This document shows positions 36,658-47,725 of a DNA stretch of 64,000 nt, piece after piece (position 1 is the first letter of the stretch; each line of letters starts with the position of its first letter). The notes beneath the pieces were generated by a model, which was not told where the DNA came from, did not search any database, and was given only the letters and a program-made list of their open reading frames with translations. The position numbers were made by a program, and so were the translations under genes. This DNA comes from Jacaranda mimosifolia (lineage: Eukaryota > Streptophyta > Magnoliopsida > Lamiales > Bignoniaceae). The stretch is from positions 18,643,578 through 18,707,577 of the forward strand of contig CM032131.1 of the NCBI GenBank assembly GCA_018894105.1. Reading direction: 5' to 3'.

Positions 36658-37090
36658 GTTGGCTACACATCTCTGAAGTGAAACCAAACAGTATGTCCTT
36701 TTTGACTTAAGTTTTCATATTGTTGGTTTGGTTGGTTGCATTGTTCGAAAACACTAATTAAATTTCTAGGTATATTCTATGGTTAGACATCATTTGTATT
36801 TCAGTTGATTTTTCAAATGCCTTGATCCTTAAGATTTTTTCTTTTTTTTCCAAAATCTGAGGCATTTTGTTACAAACCCTGCTGCTTTATTGTTTATATA
36901 GCTCAAAGATAAGCAAAATTCAAAGCTACCTCCATCATATGGGCATAGTTTATTGAATATGATCAGCAATTGGCATAATTGATTTGCCTTGTACTTTATA
37001 TTTTCTCATACGTACCTGCTTACAACTGAATTAAGTAAAAGGAAACTTGGGAGGGTAGCATGGAGGAGCTAAAAGAGTTTAGAAAATCTT
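36658..37090. other. Intergenic, no features seen
   Basis: AT-rich sequence. The last nine bases (GAAAATCTT, 37082-37090) are the left target duplication of the adjacent element. Confidence 0.5.
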
Positions 37091-38311
37091 GGGGTGAATT
37101 GCATTTTGCCCTTCTGTGTTAGTCATAAGTTGCAAAAATCTCCCCCGAGAAAAATAAATAGGCAGTGACCCCCCTTACACTTTTAAAAAATAGGCACACC
37201 GCCCCCCTTTCGTGATTTGCTGCAATTTTGTCCTAATTTCATTATGTAAAGACTATACTACCCCTAATGATTTCATATATTTTCAGTTTTATTTATTTAT
37301 TCATTTTAAATATATTTTTATACATAATTTTTCTTCTCCTTTGTACCATTTTTTATTTTTAAATTTAAAATCTATTTTTAATTTTTTTTATTTTCATCTT
37401 TCTAACTTATTCTTTTTTATTTATATATAAGTATATAATATATAATATATAATATAATAAACATAAATATATAAATATATTATAAATACATAAAAACATA
37501 AATATATAATATAATAAATACATAAATAAAAAATTTATTATATTATATTATCTTTTTTCATCCCCTTTATACCAATTTTTTTATTTTTAAATTTTAAAAC
37601 TATTTTTAATTTTTTTTATTTTCATCTTTATAATTTATTCTTTTTTATTTAAATATATATTATATAATAAATATAAATATATAATATAATAAACATAAAT
37701 ATATTTATGTATATATTTATAAATAAATATTTTACATTATATTTCCTACCCCACCCCCCATCCCCACCCCACCTTACCCGCGAGCAGCAGCCATGGCTGC
37801 CGCTAGTAGGGGACTTGCGGCCATGGCCGCCGCTCGCCATGGGGGCTCACGCAGGGCAGCCTCCGTGCCGCTGGTCGGCCACTGTTGCCGACGGCTGGTG
37901 GTGGGGGTGGATGAGGGGGAAGGTTGGGTGGGTTGATGGGGGTGGGTATGTATATAAGTATGTATATATACATATATTTAACTATATATATAAATACAGC
38001 TAACTATATATTTATGTATTTATATAAATAATTATATAAATAAATATATTTTATATTTTATAATTAGAAATAATATAAACCATCATTTTTTTTAATAGAT
38101 CAAACAGTTGATATTTAGGGGTAAATTTGACATTTCAACAGCAAAAATCCAAGACCAAATGCACTTACCAGCGCATGATTTGCACCGCACGGTGGAGGGG
38201 GGTCATTTGCTATTTTTTTAAAAGTATAAGGGGGTCACTACCTATTTATTTTTCTCGGGGGGGATTTTTGCAACTTATGACTAACACAGGGGGGCAAAAT
38301 GCAATTCACCC
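37091..38311. mobile_element. Non-autonomous MULE (Pack-MULE-like) with perfect 9-bp target duplication
   Basis: Inverted repeats of about 115 bp: left GGGTGAATTGCATTTTGCCC and the reverse complement of the right end share this and continue through GTGTTAGTCATAAGTTGCAA and GAGAAAAATAAATAGG with only a few differences. The 9-bp duplication GAAAATCTT is perfect (37082-37090 and 38312-38320), the length expected of Mutator-like transposition. The interior has a direct repeat (about 37329-37430 and 37553-37655) and a GC-rich core at 37742-37940. No transposase. Near-identical ends and a perfect duplication suggest a younger insertion than the 8-kb MULE. Confidence 0.9.
37742..37940. other. GC-rich core of the Pack-MULE-like element
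   Basis: About 200 bp of high GC (GCAGCAGCCATGGCTGCCGC and similar) set in extremely AT-rich sequence. Frames are open on both strands, rich in Ala, Gly and Pro. It could be a captured host gene piece or a low-complexity expansion; I cannot identify a parent. Confidence 0.5.
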
Positions 38312-38320
38312 GAAAATCTT

Positions 38321-39567
38321 GCAACAAAAAATGCAACAGCTACTCCACTTGCACCAACATATAATTAGACATGCACAGAGACTCCCTTCAGACAATTTAC
38401 TTCATCTGCTAGTCATTTTCCAACTCCATCAATTCTTGTGAAAGTCTTAGTGTACGTAGTAGATGAAATTGTTGCACATATAAGCAAGTTAATAAAATTC
38501 CAAAATACTTCATAGTCTTCACTGATACAAGTGTCTAATAATCTATGGGATGAAGATATATGGGACAAGCATGCTATCCTCTAGTTATCATGTCAATATT
38601 GCAAAAATAGCAAGATTCTCATATGTTTTCCTCTTCTGCTATAGATATGAGTTTCAAATGTGAAAATTCCCGAAGTGTCTATCAGGAGCAAAAGAAAATA
38701 GTCAATTAAGTATGATTTTTAGAAAGCATTTATAAAGGGGAAAAAGGATGTTGATAAATTTAAGTTAATAAAAAACTAGATAGATCTTTTGCTAACTTTC
38801 TTCCCAATTATCAAAGAGAAAGGAAGAAGAGGGGCAGGCATCAAAATCTACTTCTTATCAAAGAAGCAGTTGTCCCACCAACCCCTCAACCCTGAAATAT
38901 CCCCATTAAACTCATTCATCTGACTTTGCTAATGAAAGCTAGATATATCATAACTTGTTCATCCAACCAGTACCACTGTATGTTACTACTTAATCCACAG
39001 TATCCAGAACCATTCCATAATGAAAATTTGAAAATGTCACTTTAGTGCAACAAAAAGTAATTAAAAATAGTAGGACAATTGGAGCTCATCTATGTATGGT
39101 GAACATAAAATTATGACAATGCATAAGCAAGATGTTGTATATCAAAAACCTTTTTCTTAATCTTCTCCTTGGCTTAGCTTCAAAATATGTCCAATCACTT
39201 GGGCTACAATACTTGGAAACTTCAACCAAGGTTTTGATAAGATTTAGAATTGAATACTAGCTGAAGGAATTAGATTGTCTGAGCTCAGGCCACAAACTTC
39301 TACATCAACAACAAGGTCTAGGGTAGAAGAAAAATATGTAGTCATAAATCGAGTATCTCAACTCCATTTCTTTGATTCTTTTTGCTTTGGACCAATAAAA
39401 AGTTCATAGGTGATGCTCAAGTGTGCATTGTTAGTTGTAAGGTTGTAAATAGCATAAACCCACACATATTATCCAACTACAAACTTATTGACATTGTAAA
39501 ATCAATAAAATCAAGTAGCAACTTAAAAGGGATAAGTGTTTTATATATTGTATAGATATAATTTACC
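38321..39567. other. Intergenic, no features seen
   Basis: AT-rich sequence with scattered short frames and no recognisable domain or terminus. Confidence 0.5.
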
Positions 39568-40040
39568 TCACCCAACAACCAAAAATAGCAAAAATGACCC
39601 AAAGTTGGGGCATTTGTGAACAAAATGCCCCTTTTCACAACAATTACAACAACCCCTCCACCACTGTCGTATCTTCCACCACCTTCACCACATTCCTACA
39701 AACACTCCCTAGCCATATGTCTAATCTCATCGCACTTAAGTTAGCCATTTCCTCCGCCTCCATAACCACGACTACCACATTGTTTTACCTACCTCCACCA
39801 CCACCGCTTGTTCCTCCTAAGATCCGCAAGTGCTTGGACAAAGGCGCCGTCCAAACCTATCACATTAGCCACCTTTGGGTGGCCATCATTCCTGTACTCA
39901 ACCACGTACCCCAAAGTTATCATATATGATGACAGATTGATGAACAAATAGATCTTTGCTTCAATCATTAGGGGATGTAAATCCAAATCCTTTTTGTTGT
40001 TGCACCATTTCCCAGACCCTTTTTCACGATACTCTGCCAT
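39568..40040 (-). pseudogene. Cold-shock-domain/glycine-rich zinc-knuckle protein (CSP/GRP2-like), processed pseudogene
   Basis: Read on the minus strand from ATG at 40040, one frame gives a decayed cold-shock domain: MAEYREKGSGKWCNNKKDLD at the start and HPKVANVIGLDGAFVQA at its end, matching the layout of plant CSPs (MA...GTVKWFN...; ...VTGPDGA.VQ). The same frame continues past a stop (39789-39791) into a Gly-rich linker (GSRGYGGGGNG), a stop, a first zinc knuckle that has lost a Cys (CDEIRHMAREC), another stop and a Gly-rich linker. After one frameshift comes a second, intact CCHC knuckle (CNCCEKGHFVHKC). No intron interrupts it, so a retrocopy is likely. Working family members are nucleic-acid chaperones induced by cold. 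Confidence 0.75.
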
Positions 40041-41376
40041 TGTTTCAAAACCCTAGCTTTCTCTCTATATGAGACCCCTCCCTCACTAGTTTATGTGTGC
40101 TTTCAAGCATTGAATATGAACATTTAGGACTTTTTCTAGTTAATTTTAGAATTTTTGAGGGTTTTATTGGTTAATATAAGATATTAATTACTGGTTTTAA
40201 TTATTAAATTAAGAGGCAAATTTAAATATTAAAGTTAAATAAATTAAAAAAAATATGGTATTTGACAATATGAAAATTGGAGAAATTAAAAAAGCTATTA
40301 AACAAATTAGATATTAAAGTTAAACAAATTAAAAGGTCCATTAAGACATTTAACTTAAGCAAGGGTAATTGTTCTAATTTTCTTTTATTTTGTTTAATAA
40401 AACAAACTGCCACATGTCATTAAACAAAAGCATACTTAACAATAAATAAAAACTACTGTGTTAGGACCATAGAAAATCTCATGTTATTCTAATTGTCAAC
40501 TCAACACCTTATGAAAAATGAGCAATGGTACTAAAATCCCTACTTAGCACTAGTGTTACTCACGCGAGCTTCCTGCTATTTGTGTTGTATTTTCATTATA
40601 TTAAAGTCACATCTGCCCTTAATGTTTTCAGTGAAAAAGGCATCCTTCTCAAAAGCAATCTCCTTCTTTACATAATGTAAAAAGTTTCTCTTCTCGTTCT
40701 CTTCCATTCTAGTCCTCTCTTAAGAGTATTTTCACAGCGACACAAATAGGCTCCAAATTAATCAGCAAGCAAGAGTTATGCAATATCAGTCAGCTCAAAG
40801 CATTCGAGCATAATCCGTAAGCAAAATATTTATAGGCCAAGACTCCCAAAACAAAATATATGAAATAGTCTTATTATCTTCATGTAAAGATAAACTTAGC
40901 AGCTAGCAAGCACCCATGTAAACAGCTTGTTCAGTAGCTTGGATCAGCATGCTCTTATGCATAGTAGCTCAATTTCAAACATCCAACCAACCCTCATCAA
41001 ATTTTCAGGAATTAAGCATTCTAAAAAGCCTCCAACCATCTTATCCCAAGGCTTTTGAACCGTATGGTTAATTAGAACGGTGAGAGATTGGTCAGAACGG
41101 CCATTTTGAAATTGAAACAGACATTGTTCTTTCATCGTGACGAAGATATAAAGATGGAACGCATAAGAGGATAAATTGTTGAGATGGTTGCAACTATGCA
41201 ATAAATCGGGTTCTTGCGATATTATGGAATAGAATGGCAATTATAACGGCAAAGAGAAGAAGTTTTGCAGTGCTAGTGTGGGGTTGGGCAACCTGAAAGG
41301 TTGTGGAGTTGGGTGGCCCAATATAGGTAATTAGTAAGCACTATGGTAACTATTAAGGGCTACATTTGTCTGTGGC
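40041..41376. other. Intergenic, no features seen
   Basis: AT-rich, with no convincing gene. A 98-codon minus frame at 40944-41240 has no recognisable motif. Confidence 0.5.
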
Positions 41377-42199
41377 CACTACAAGAAAACTGACTTTCAC
41401 CGACGAAAAATTACCAATGGACAAATTCTGTTGGTAATTCCCAAAAAATTATTGACAGATTACTGATAGATATCAAAATCAAACTTCAAAAAGTTCTGCC
41501 AATGGATTTACCAACGAAATCATTGACAGAAAAAATATTCGTGGGTAATCGGTTGGTAAATTAGCAAATGAAATAGAACCTATTTGTAATGGGTCAGTAA
41601 CTTTTCCAACCGAAGTAAATTTCGTTGGTAATTCATTGGTAATATTCCCAACAAACTAATGTTCGTTGGTAATTCATTAGTAAGGCTTGTGAGAGATATA
41701 ACTCTGCTGGTAATCCGTTGGTAAAATTACTAACAAAAATAATTTGTTAATAATTCATTAATATGTTCCTCAACACATTTTTTTTAATAATGACTTGATT
41801 AAATAAAAAATAAAAAATTATATATGTTAAGGATAACTGAATAATAATTACATTTTTTATAGTTATATATAAATAAATAATAATTATATAAAATTAAATT
41901 TATATTAAAAATTAACTACTAAATAAAAATTAGTGAATAATTAAATTTTGAATTTAAAATTTTTAAATTTAAAAAATTAATTACTATAATTAAATAAAAA
42001 TTATCAAAATAAAATGTAAAGAAATAAAAAATATAAATAAAAAAAAGTGAAAAATGGCTAAACCCTAAGCTACTATATACATTTCAATTTCAATTCAAGG
42101 CTCACACTTACTAGCCCACACCTACCCGCCTAGTATAGTCTCTTTTCTTCCCTTCTTCTTCTTCCTCTTTTTTCCCCCAACTTTTTTTTTAAAAAAATA

Positions 42200-42480
42200 A
42201 AATTAACCAAGAGCCAGCAGCAGCTGGCCCCGTGAATCATGAGGCCAGCAGATCTGCTGACTCAGACGATGTGGAAGCTAGCTCGACACGAGATCTGCTA
42301 CTGGCTCGAACTCGCAAGTCCAGCTTCTGCTAGTGCTGGCTCTTGCGACGGAAGGCCAGCTGCTGTTGGCCTCCACGTCGCCAGGCTCGTGATGGTTCTT
42401 ACAATGGGAGGCTAGTTGCTACTGGCCTCCACATCACCGGGCAAGCCAGCAGCAACTGGACTTGCGAGTAAGTGACTTCT
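42200..42480. other. GC-rich block with AGCAGCTGG/CCAGCAG motifs inside the CACTA element
   Basis: It contains many CCAGCAGCAGCTGG-like and GGCCTCCAC(G/A)TC-like segments repeated imperfectly, far above the local GC content. It may be element leader sequence or captured DNA. No protein is recognised. Confidence 0.5.
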
Positions 42481-42589
42481 CAAAATGGTTGACATCTTAT
42501 GTAAGTGATAGTTATGATTTAGTGCACAATATATTAGATATATTATATATCTAATATTTTTATTAATGTGTGCTTTTAATAGGTCGTGG

Positions 42590-43348
42590 CTAATCACAAT
42601 ATTGTTGATGAGCGCATAAAATCTATATGCTAGTGGCCAAGTCGATGGGTTAAATCCTATAAAGGTTACTTTATAAACGGATTCAAGTTTCATACTGTAA
42701 GCTATGGGAATAAGAAATCAACAATGAACAGTAGTGTTTTGCGTGTTAAGGAGCTCATGGAATGTAAATGAAGTAGATTATTATAGTTTGTTGGAAGAGG
42801 TGATAGAATTGGAATATTATGGTATAGGAAACAAGGTCGTTTTATTTAAATTCCATTGGTATGCAATTTCTAATAGAGTGGTTAAAGTGTATCCACATAT
42901 TGGGCTTGTGGAGATTAATCAGACAAAAAAGCTCAACACAAATGACTCCTTTATTTTGGCACAATAAGCTCAACAAGTGTACTATTCTAGTTTCCCCTCT
43001 CCAATTAGGGAAAGGCGTGATTGGATGGTTGTCTGCAAAATAAAGGTTAGGCGTAGAACAAATATCCCATTAATAGAAGGACATGACGACAATTTTGAGA
43101 TCATTCCTAAAGATGCTTTTCAAGATAACCAAGCATCCACACTACATGAAGTTCCCATTACAGTTGATCTTGATCAAATAAATATTTTGTTGGATGAAAA
43201 TGATGTTGAACTGGAAGTAGATCTCTCGGAGATTCGACCTGTTGAAGATGAAGATGTTGATGTTGAAAAAGAGGACAAGGAGGAAGATGACGAAGCAGAA
43301 ATAGTAGAAAATTTCAATAGTGATGATAACTTAGATTATGAAGATTAA
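42590..43348 (+). pseudogene. CACTA-associated DUF4216 domain protein fragment
   Basis: KGYFINGFKFHT (about 42660) is followed after a frameshift near 42745 by NEVDYYSLLEEVIELEYYG, then NKVVLFKFHWYAISN, then SFILAQ, a stop at 42965-42967 and, in the same frame, AQQVYYSSFPSPIRERRDWM. This is the order of the DUF4216 domain that follows the transposase in plant CACTA proteins. An acidic tail (EDEDVDVEKEDKEEDDEAEI) ends at 43348. The N-terminal transposase part is absent. With one frameshift and one nonsense codon it is non-functional. Confidence 0.75.
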
Positions 43349-43650
43349 GTTGTTGTTAATTCAATCATTATATTCATAGTTGGTCTTTGATTCTCTTCAA
43401 ATCTTATTTGTAGCAGTTGGTTGTTTACTGTTGGACATTTTGTAACTTATTTTACTTTGTATTCTCTTATTTGAATATCTATGCTTGCATGATTGCATTT
43501 AGTTATATGATGTCATTTTACTCAAAATTGTTTATGTCTGCTTTTGGTATTATGTCATTATACATTAGTGAAAATTTATCTTTTTACACTTTTTTAATAT
43601 TGTAAAAAAATAATTTCTACTAATGTTTATCTATTACACTTTTTTAGCAA

Positions 43651-45415
43651 GATGACAACAAGAGGAAGAGGCTCCAGGGGTAGGGGATGAAGGTAAAGTG
43701 TAGCAAGGTCTTGTACATATGTGGAGCCAGAAACATCTAACATAAATATGGAGAGAACAATTAATTCTGAAGCAAACTCAGAGGTTCCACCCACGCAGGT
43801 TAACGAAGTGGTTCAACAGATACTGAATGAAGATGTTGGAAATTTAGGTTTACATGCATCTAAGGAAGATTCACGTTCACTTGGTAGTCATGCTTCTGCA
43901 TTGTTAAGAACCAGAGGACCTAATCAAGGTGATCATGCTCCAAATAATAGTGGCACGTGACTTTTGATAGAACCAGAAGGGAATGGGTAATATTTATAAA
44001 GCTTTACATTATTTAGATTGTTTAGCATTTACCCTCTTATTGAAAATTTTATAGTAATTTATGCTAGCACGATTTAGAAAGTCTTTATTACTTATATTGA
44101 TTTTTTAATTTTATTTTGATATGATTGTAATAGATTTAATGACATAAGTGTGACTAGAAGAATCACACACATCTTGCAAGGTTATCTAGGTCCATGGCCT
44201 ATCTAGGGAAAAGTTCCCAAACATGCTAAGGATAATATGTTTGGAAATTTTCAAGTAAGTATGAATGTGCATTGATGAATTACTTATATTTTAAGATTAA
44301 TTGTCTGTTGATTAAGAAGTCATAGAACCATGTAGCTGCAAAGAACATGAATGGGATGTTATCAGATGCTCGCAATGCTGCCATGATTGTAGCTAGAGAT
44401 TGGACAAGCCCTAAGAGAATGAAAGGCCACATGGTTGATTGGTAAACAGTGGAACCAATTAATTGATGAAGTGTTTGCAACACCAGAATTTCTAGCTAAG
44501 CGAAAAGTTGCTAGGAAAAATAGGATGACAGAAAAAGATAAACCCATCACAAAGCATACTTCTAGCTCTATTCCATTTAGGGAGCATGAGAAAAGGATGG
44601 TAAGTTAATATTTCATATTAAGTTATTGAATGCATTATATTTAATTACTTTAAGGTTTTTATTTTAATTTAATTAAAAAGTTAATGAAATGAACTGATTT
44701 TATTTGAACATAGAAAAGAGAACAAGGGTCTGAAAATATGACTCAACTTGACGTGTTTGACCGCACCCACAAGAAAAGGCATGGACTAGGTGGTTTTATT
44801 GATAACAAGTCTAAGAGAGTTCATGTAAGTGAAATATTAGACTTTGTTTTGATATTTTTGCCAATCAAATAAAGTATTTCTGATTACATTTAATTTACTT
44901 ATGTAGGAAGAATATCATGAAATTATTTTGAAGAAGCATGGCAATGAGGCTTCCTCTCAACCCTTGTTTGATACAGATTCAGATGGAGGCAACTGGTGGC
45001 CCATCTAAGGGTTTCATGTATGGATTCGGGCACAATAGGACTATTGGTGAGTTGTTGGGATCTTCATCATCTATATCTAGTTTATCAGCATCTATCAATT
45101 CCAATCATGTACAGTCTATCTCTAGGTTTGAACAACTAGAGAAAACACTTAAAGATTGTTTTGAGCATTTTGAGAGGAGGGAGACAAGTCTTTTAGAAGT
45201 TATAGCCAAGGATGAGGAAGCTATGAGAAAAAGAGAGGAAGAAATTAGAAAGAAAGAAGAAGATATTCAAAGGCTATTGCAACGATAAGAACCACCTTGA
45301 GTGTCATCTTCCCTTGAAGAAATTATCAAGAAGTTGATCCAAGATGTAGGAAAGAGCAATTCAACAACAACAGAAGATCAAGGTGGTAAAGACTCACAAA
45401 TAGAGAAGAGTTAAG
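43651..45415 (+). pseudogene. TNPA-like plant transposase (Ptta/En/Spm family), decayed
   Basis: Exon-like pieces in order: an Arg/Gly-rich start MTTRGRGSRGRG (43651) followed by a stop; a Ser/Glu-rich piece (43721-43960); THILQGYLGPWPI (about 44168-44206); AAKNMNGMLSDARNAAMIVA (44335-44394); MTQLDVFDRTHKKRHGLGGF then IDNKSKRVHEEYHEI (44739-44928), the signature of the Ptta/En/Spm family; then, after a frame change, ATGGPSKGFMYGFGHNRTIG. The tail (45120-45285) is a charged coiled coil (RKREEEIRKKEEDIQRLLQR). Family members bind the subterminal repeats of the element. Stops and frame changes make it inactive unless splicing avoids them. Confidence 0.75.
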
Positions 45416-46253
45416 ACAATAGTTGCATGTGTTTTCACGTGGATATTATGGTACTTTTGGCTTGCATTTTATGTGATCTAGTTGTTGAATAGTTTCTTGA
45501 AGTTTTAGTTTTTTGAAGTTATGGTTTTGTTTTGTGGTTTTATGGAGTTTGTGGTTTTGTGAACTTGAAACTTTTTTGGCTTGCATTTTATGTAGATTTA
45601 GTTGTTGAATGGTTTATTGAAGTTTTAGTTTTTTGAAATTGTGATTTTGTGTTGTGGTTTTATTGGAGTCTGTAGCTTATTGAGGTTATATTTGTTGAGT
45701 TATGGTTGTATTGAATTAGTTTGTTAAAATTATGATGATTTTTGAAGTTTTGATTTGTTGAAAATGTGGTTAATATTATTTGATGACATATTTGATGAAA
45801 AATTGATACTTAATGTATTTTTAGTTTTTGTTGTATTAAGCATTAATTAGTAGATTTGATTGTTGTAGGTTATTAAAATTTTATTTAAACAATTATACAC
45901 AAAAAGGAAGTTTTTCCAATCAAAATTACCGACGGATTGTTAATCAAAATTTTTATAAAAAAAAACAGACTAAATTTTTCAACAAAAAATCAGTTGGTAA
46001 ATATTTATCGACGAAGTTTTTACCAACTGATTTTTGTTGGTAATGTGACCAATGGCGATACCAAATTTACCAATTGAAAATTTGTCAGGAAATCCATTGG
46101 TAATTATTACTAATGGACTTAAAATCTGTTGGTAAAATTTACTAATGGAGTTATTGCCAACGGATAATTTTCGTCGGTAAAATATATTACCAACGAATTT
46201 TTTTAATTTACCGATGGATTTTTCCATTGGTGAAAGTCAGTTTTCTTGTAGTA

Positions 46254-47155
46254 GATTCAGTGAAGAAGATGACATTAATTTTTCTTTTCATTTTTATGTT
46301 TCTCCCCATTAAAATAAAATTATTTGAACTAAGAATTATTTAATTATATTGTTTAAATTAATTTTTTTTACATAATTAAATTTTATTAAAATGTATCTGA
46401 CAATTTTCAAATATGAAATTTATTAACATTTAGCCATTTATTTATATTTATGATAAATATTCAAAAATATTAAATTTATTCTTTTTTCCCAATTAAAAAA
46501 TAATTTGCAAATATAGCCTAAACTATTTGCTTAGATTATTTATTTAAAGCTTACATATAGATATTTTCTAATTTTTGAACAAAAATTTTATTAACACCTA
46601 ATAATTTATTTAAATTTATAACAAGCAATTTAAAATATAAAAAGTGGTTTTTATTAACTTGTAAATATATCTACTTTTTCAATTTCATGGAACATGTAAA
46701 TTGAAATTTTAAAATGGAGGATTATTAAGTATAAAATGATCAATTAAAATTACTTTATATATGTTTGTGCTATATAAATCTTATTAGGAAAAATATAATA
46801 CTTAGAATTAATTTTATTACTAATTTATAATAATTTTAACTATTACATCCCCCCAAATTGAACACCATTGTAATTAGTTTTTAGAATACTTTTGTCTCTA
46901 TATATTTTATCAACAATACACTAGAGATGTAGGGACCTTTTGCATTATTGTACTATACTTGGATGGTGATATTTATAATTTGGAGTGCTGTAAATTAATA
47001 TAATAGATTATATAAATTTTGTCCCGATGTTGATCATAATTTTTATGATGGGCGTCTTTATGGCAACAATTATTAATATAATTAGATACCTAGTACAGCA
47101 TCCCTAGGTAAGAAAATATATCTTTATATGCTAGTATCATCAAGGAAAAAGCTAA
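46254..47155. other. AT-rich intergenic, no features seen
   Basis: No gene or terminus recognised. Confidence 0.5.
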
Positions 47156-47568
47156 CAGCCCGTTTGGTTTTATTTTTCAGTTTTCATTCATTTTCAAAAA
47201 TTAAAAAATTAGTTATAAAATAAAAATAGAAATTGAGATGTATTTGGATGAAATGTTGAAAAGTAATTATTAGAATAGGTTATAGGATTGAGAAGTAGGT
47301 TAATTTATACTTTTTATGTTTAAAAAAATTTATTTATTTTTTAAATATATGTATATTTTATTAAATTGAAAATGATAGTGGATACTTTATTTCAAATTAA
47401 ATTTAAATTTGATTAATGTGACAGTAGGATATAGGGTAGGTTTAGAAGGATTTTGAAAAGAAAATGTATACTTTTTCTATAAAAAAAATTGTGAGAAAAT
47501 ATTTATTTTCTATTTTCATTTCTAACTGAAAATGAAAATGGGGCTTGGAAATGAAAACAAACAGACTG
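47156..47568. mobile_element. PIF/Harbinger-type MITE (Tourist-like)
   Basis: Termini CAGCCCGTTTGGTTTT (left) and CAGTCTGTTTGTTTTC (reverse complement of right) are imperfect inverted repeats, flanked by TAA on each side (47153-47155 and 47569-47571). It is 413 bp, AT-rich and non-coding. The outermost sequence resembles the Harbinger-type element at 13838 only in the common GTTTG core. Confidence 0.65.
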
Positions 47569-47725
47569 TAAGTCATCAATTAATTGCATAAATATTCATA
47601 AATCTTCTAGGTTATTCCCATTTGAAACAATTCGGGAGAAATTCATGTTATTAGCCCTATTTAGGTAGAGGAGTTTGTGAAGAATCAACAAAAAAAAAAA
47701 AAGGGACAGTGAAAATCATGTAATT

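Larger units (their letters stand above)
41377..46253 (+). mobile_element. CACTA (En/Spm) element, 4.9 kb, lacking a DDE transposase
   Basis: The left end CACTACAAGAAAACTGACTT and the reverse complement of the right end agree for about 24 bp, except that the outermost base at the right is changed (TACTA). Subterminal zones (41377-41770 and 45925-46253) carry many short repeats of the CC(A/G)TTGGTAA type in both orientations, typical of CACTA elements. The adjacent 3-mers GGC and GAT do not match, so the target duplication is lost. Inside are a GC-rich block, a DUF4216 fragment and a TNPA-like gene. No TNP2-type transposase is recognisable, so the element is defective. Confidence 0.9.

Noticed and set aside
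40944..41240. 98-codon minus frame as a gene
   Set aside because: No motif, no splice context and an AT-rich setting; not supported.
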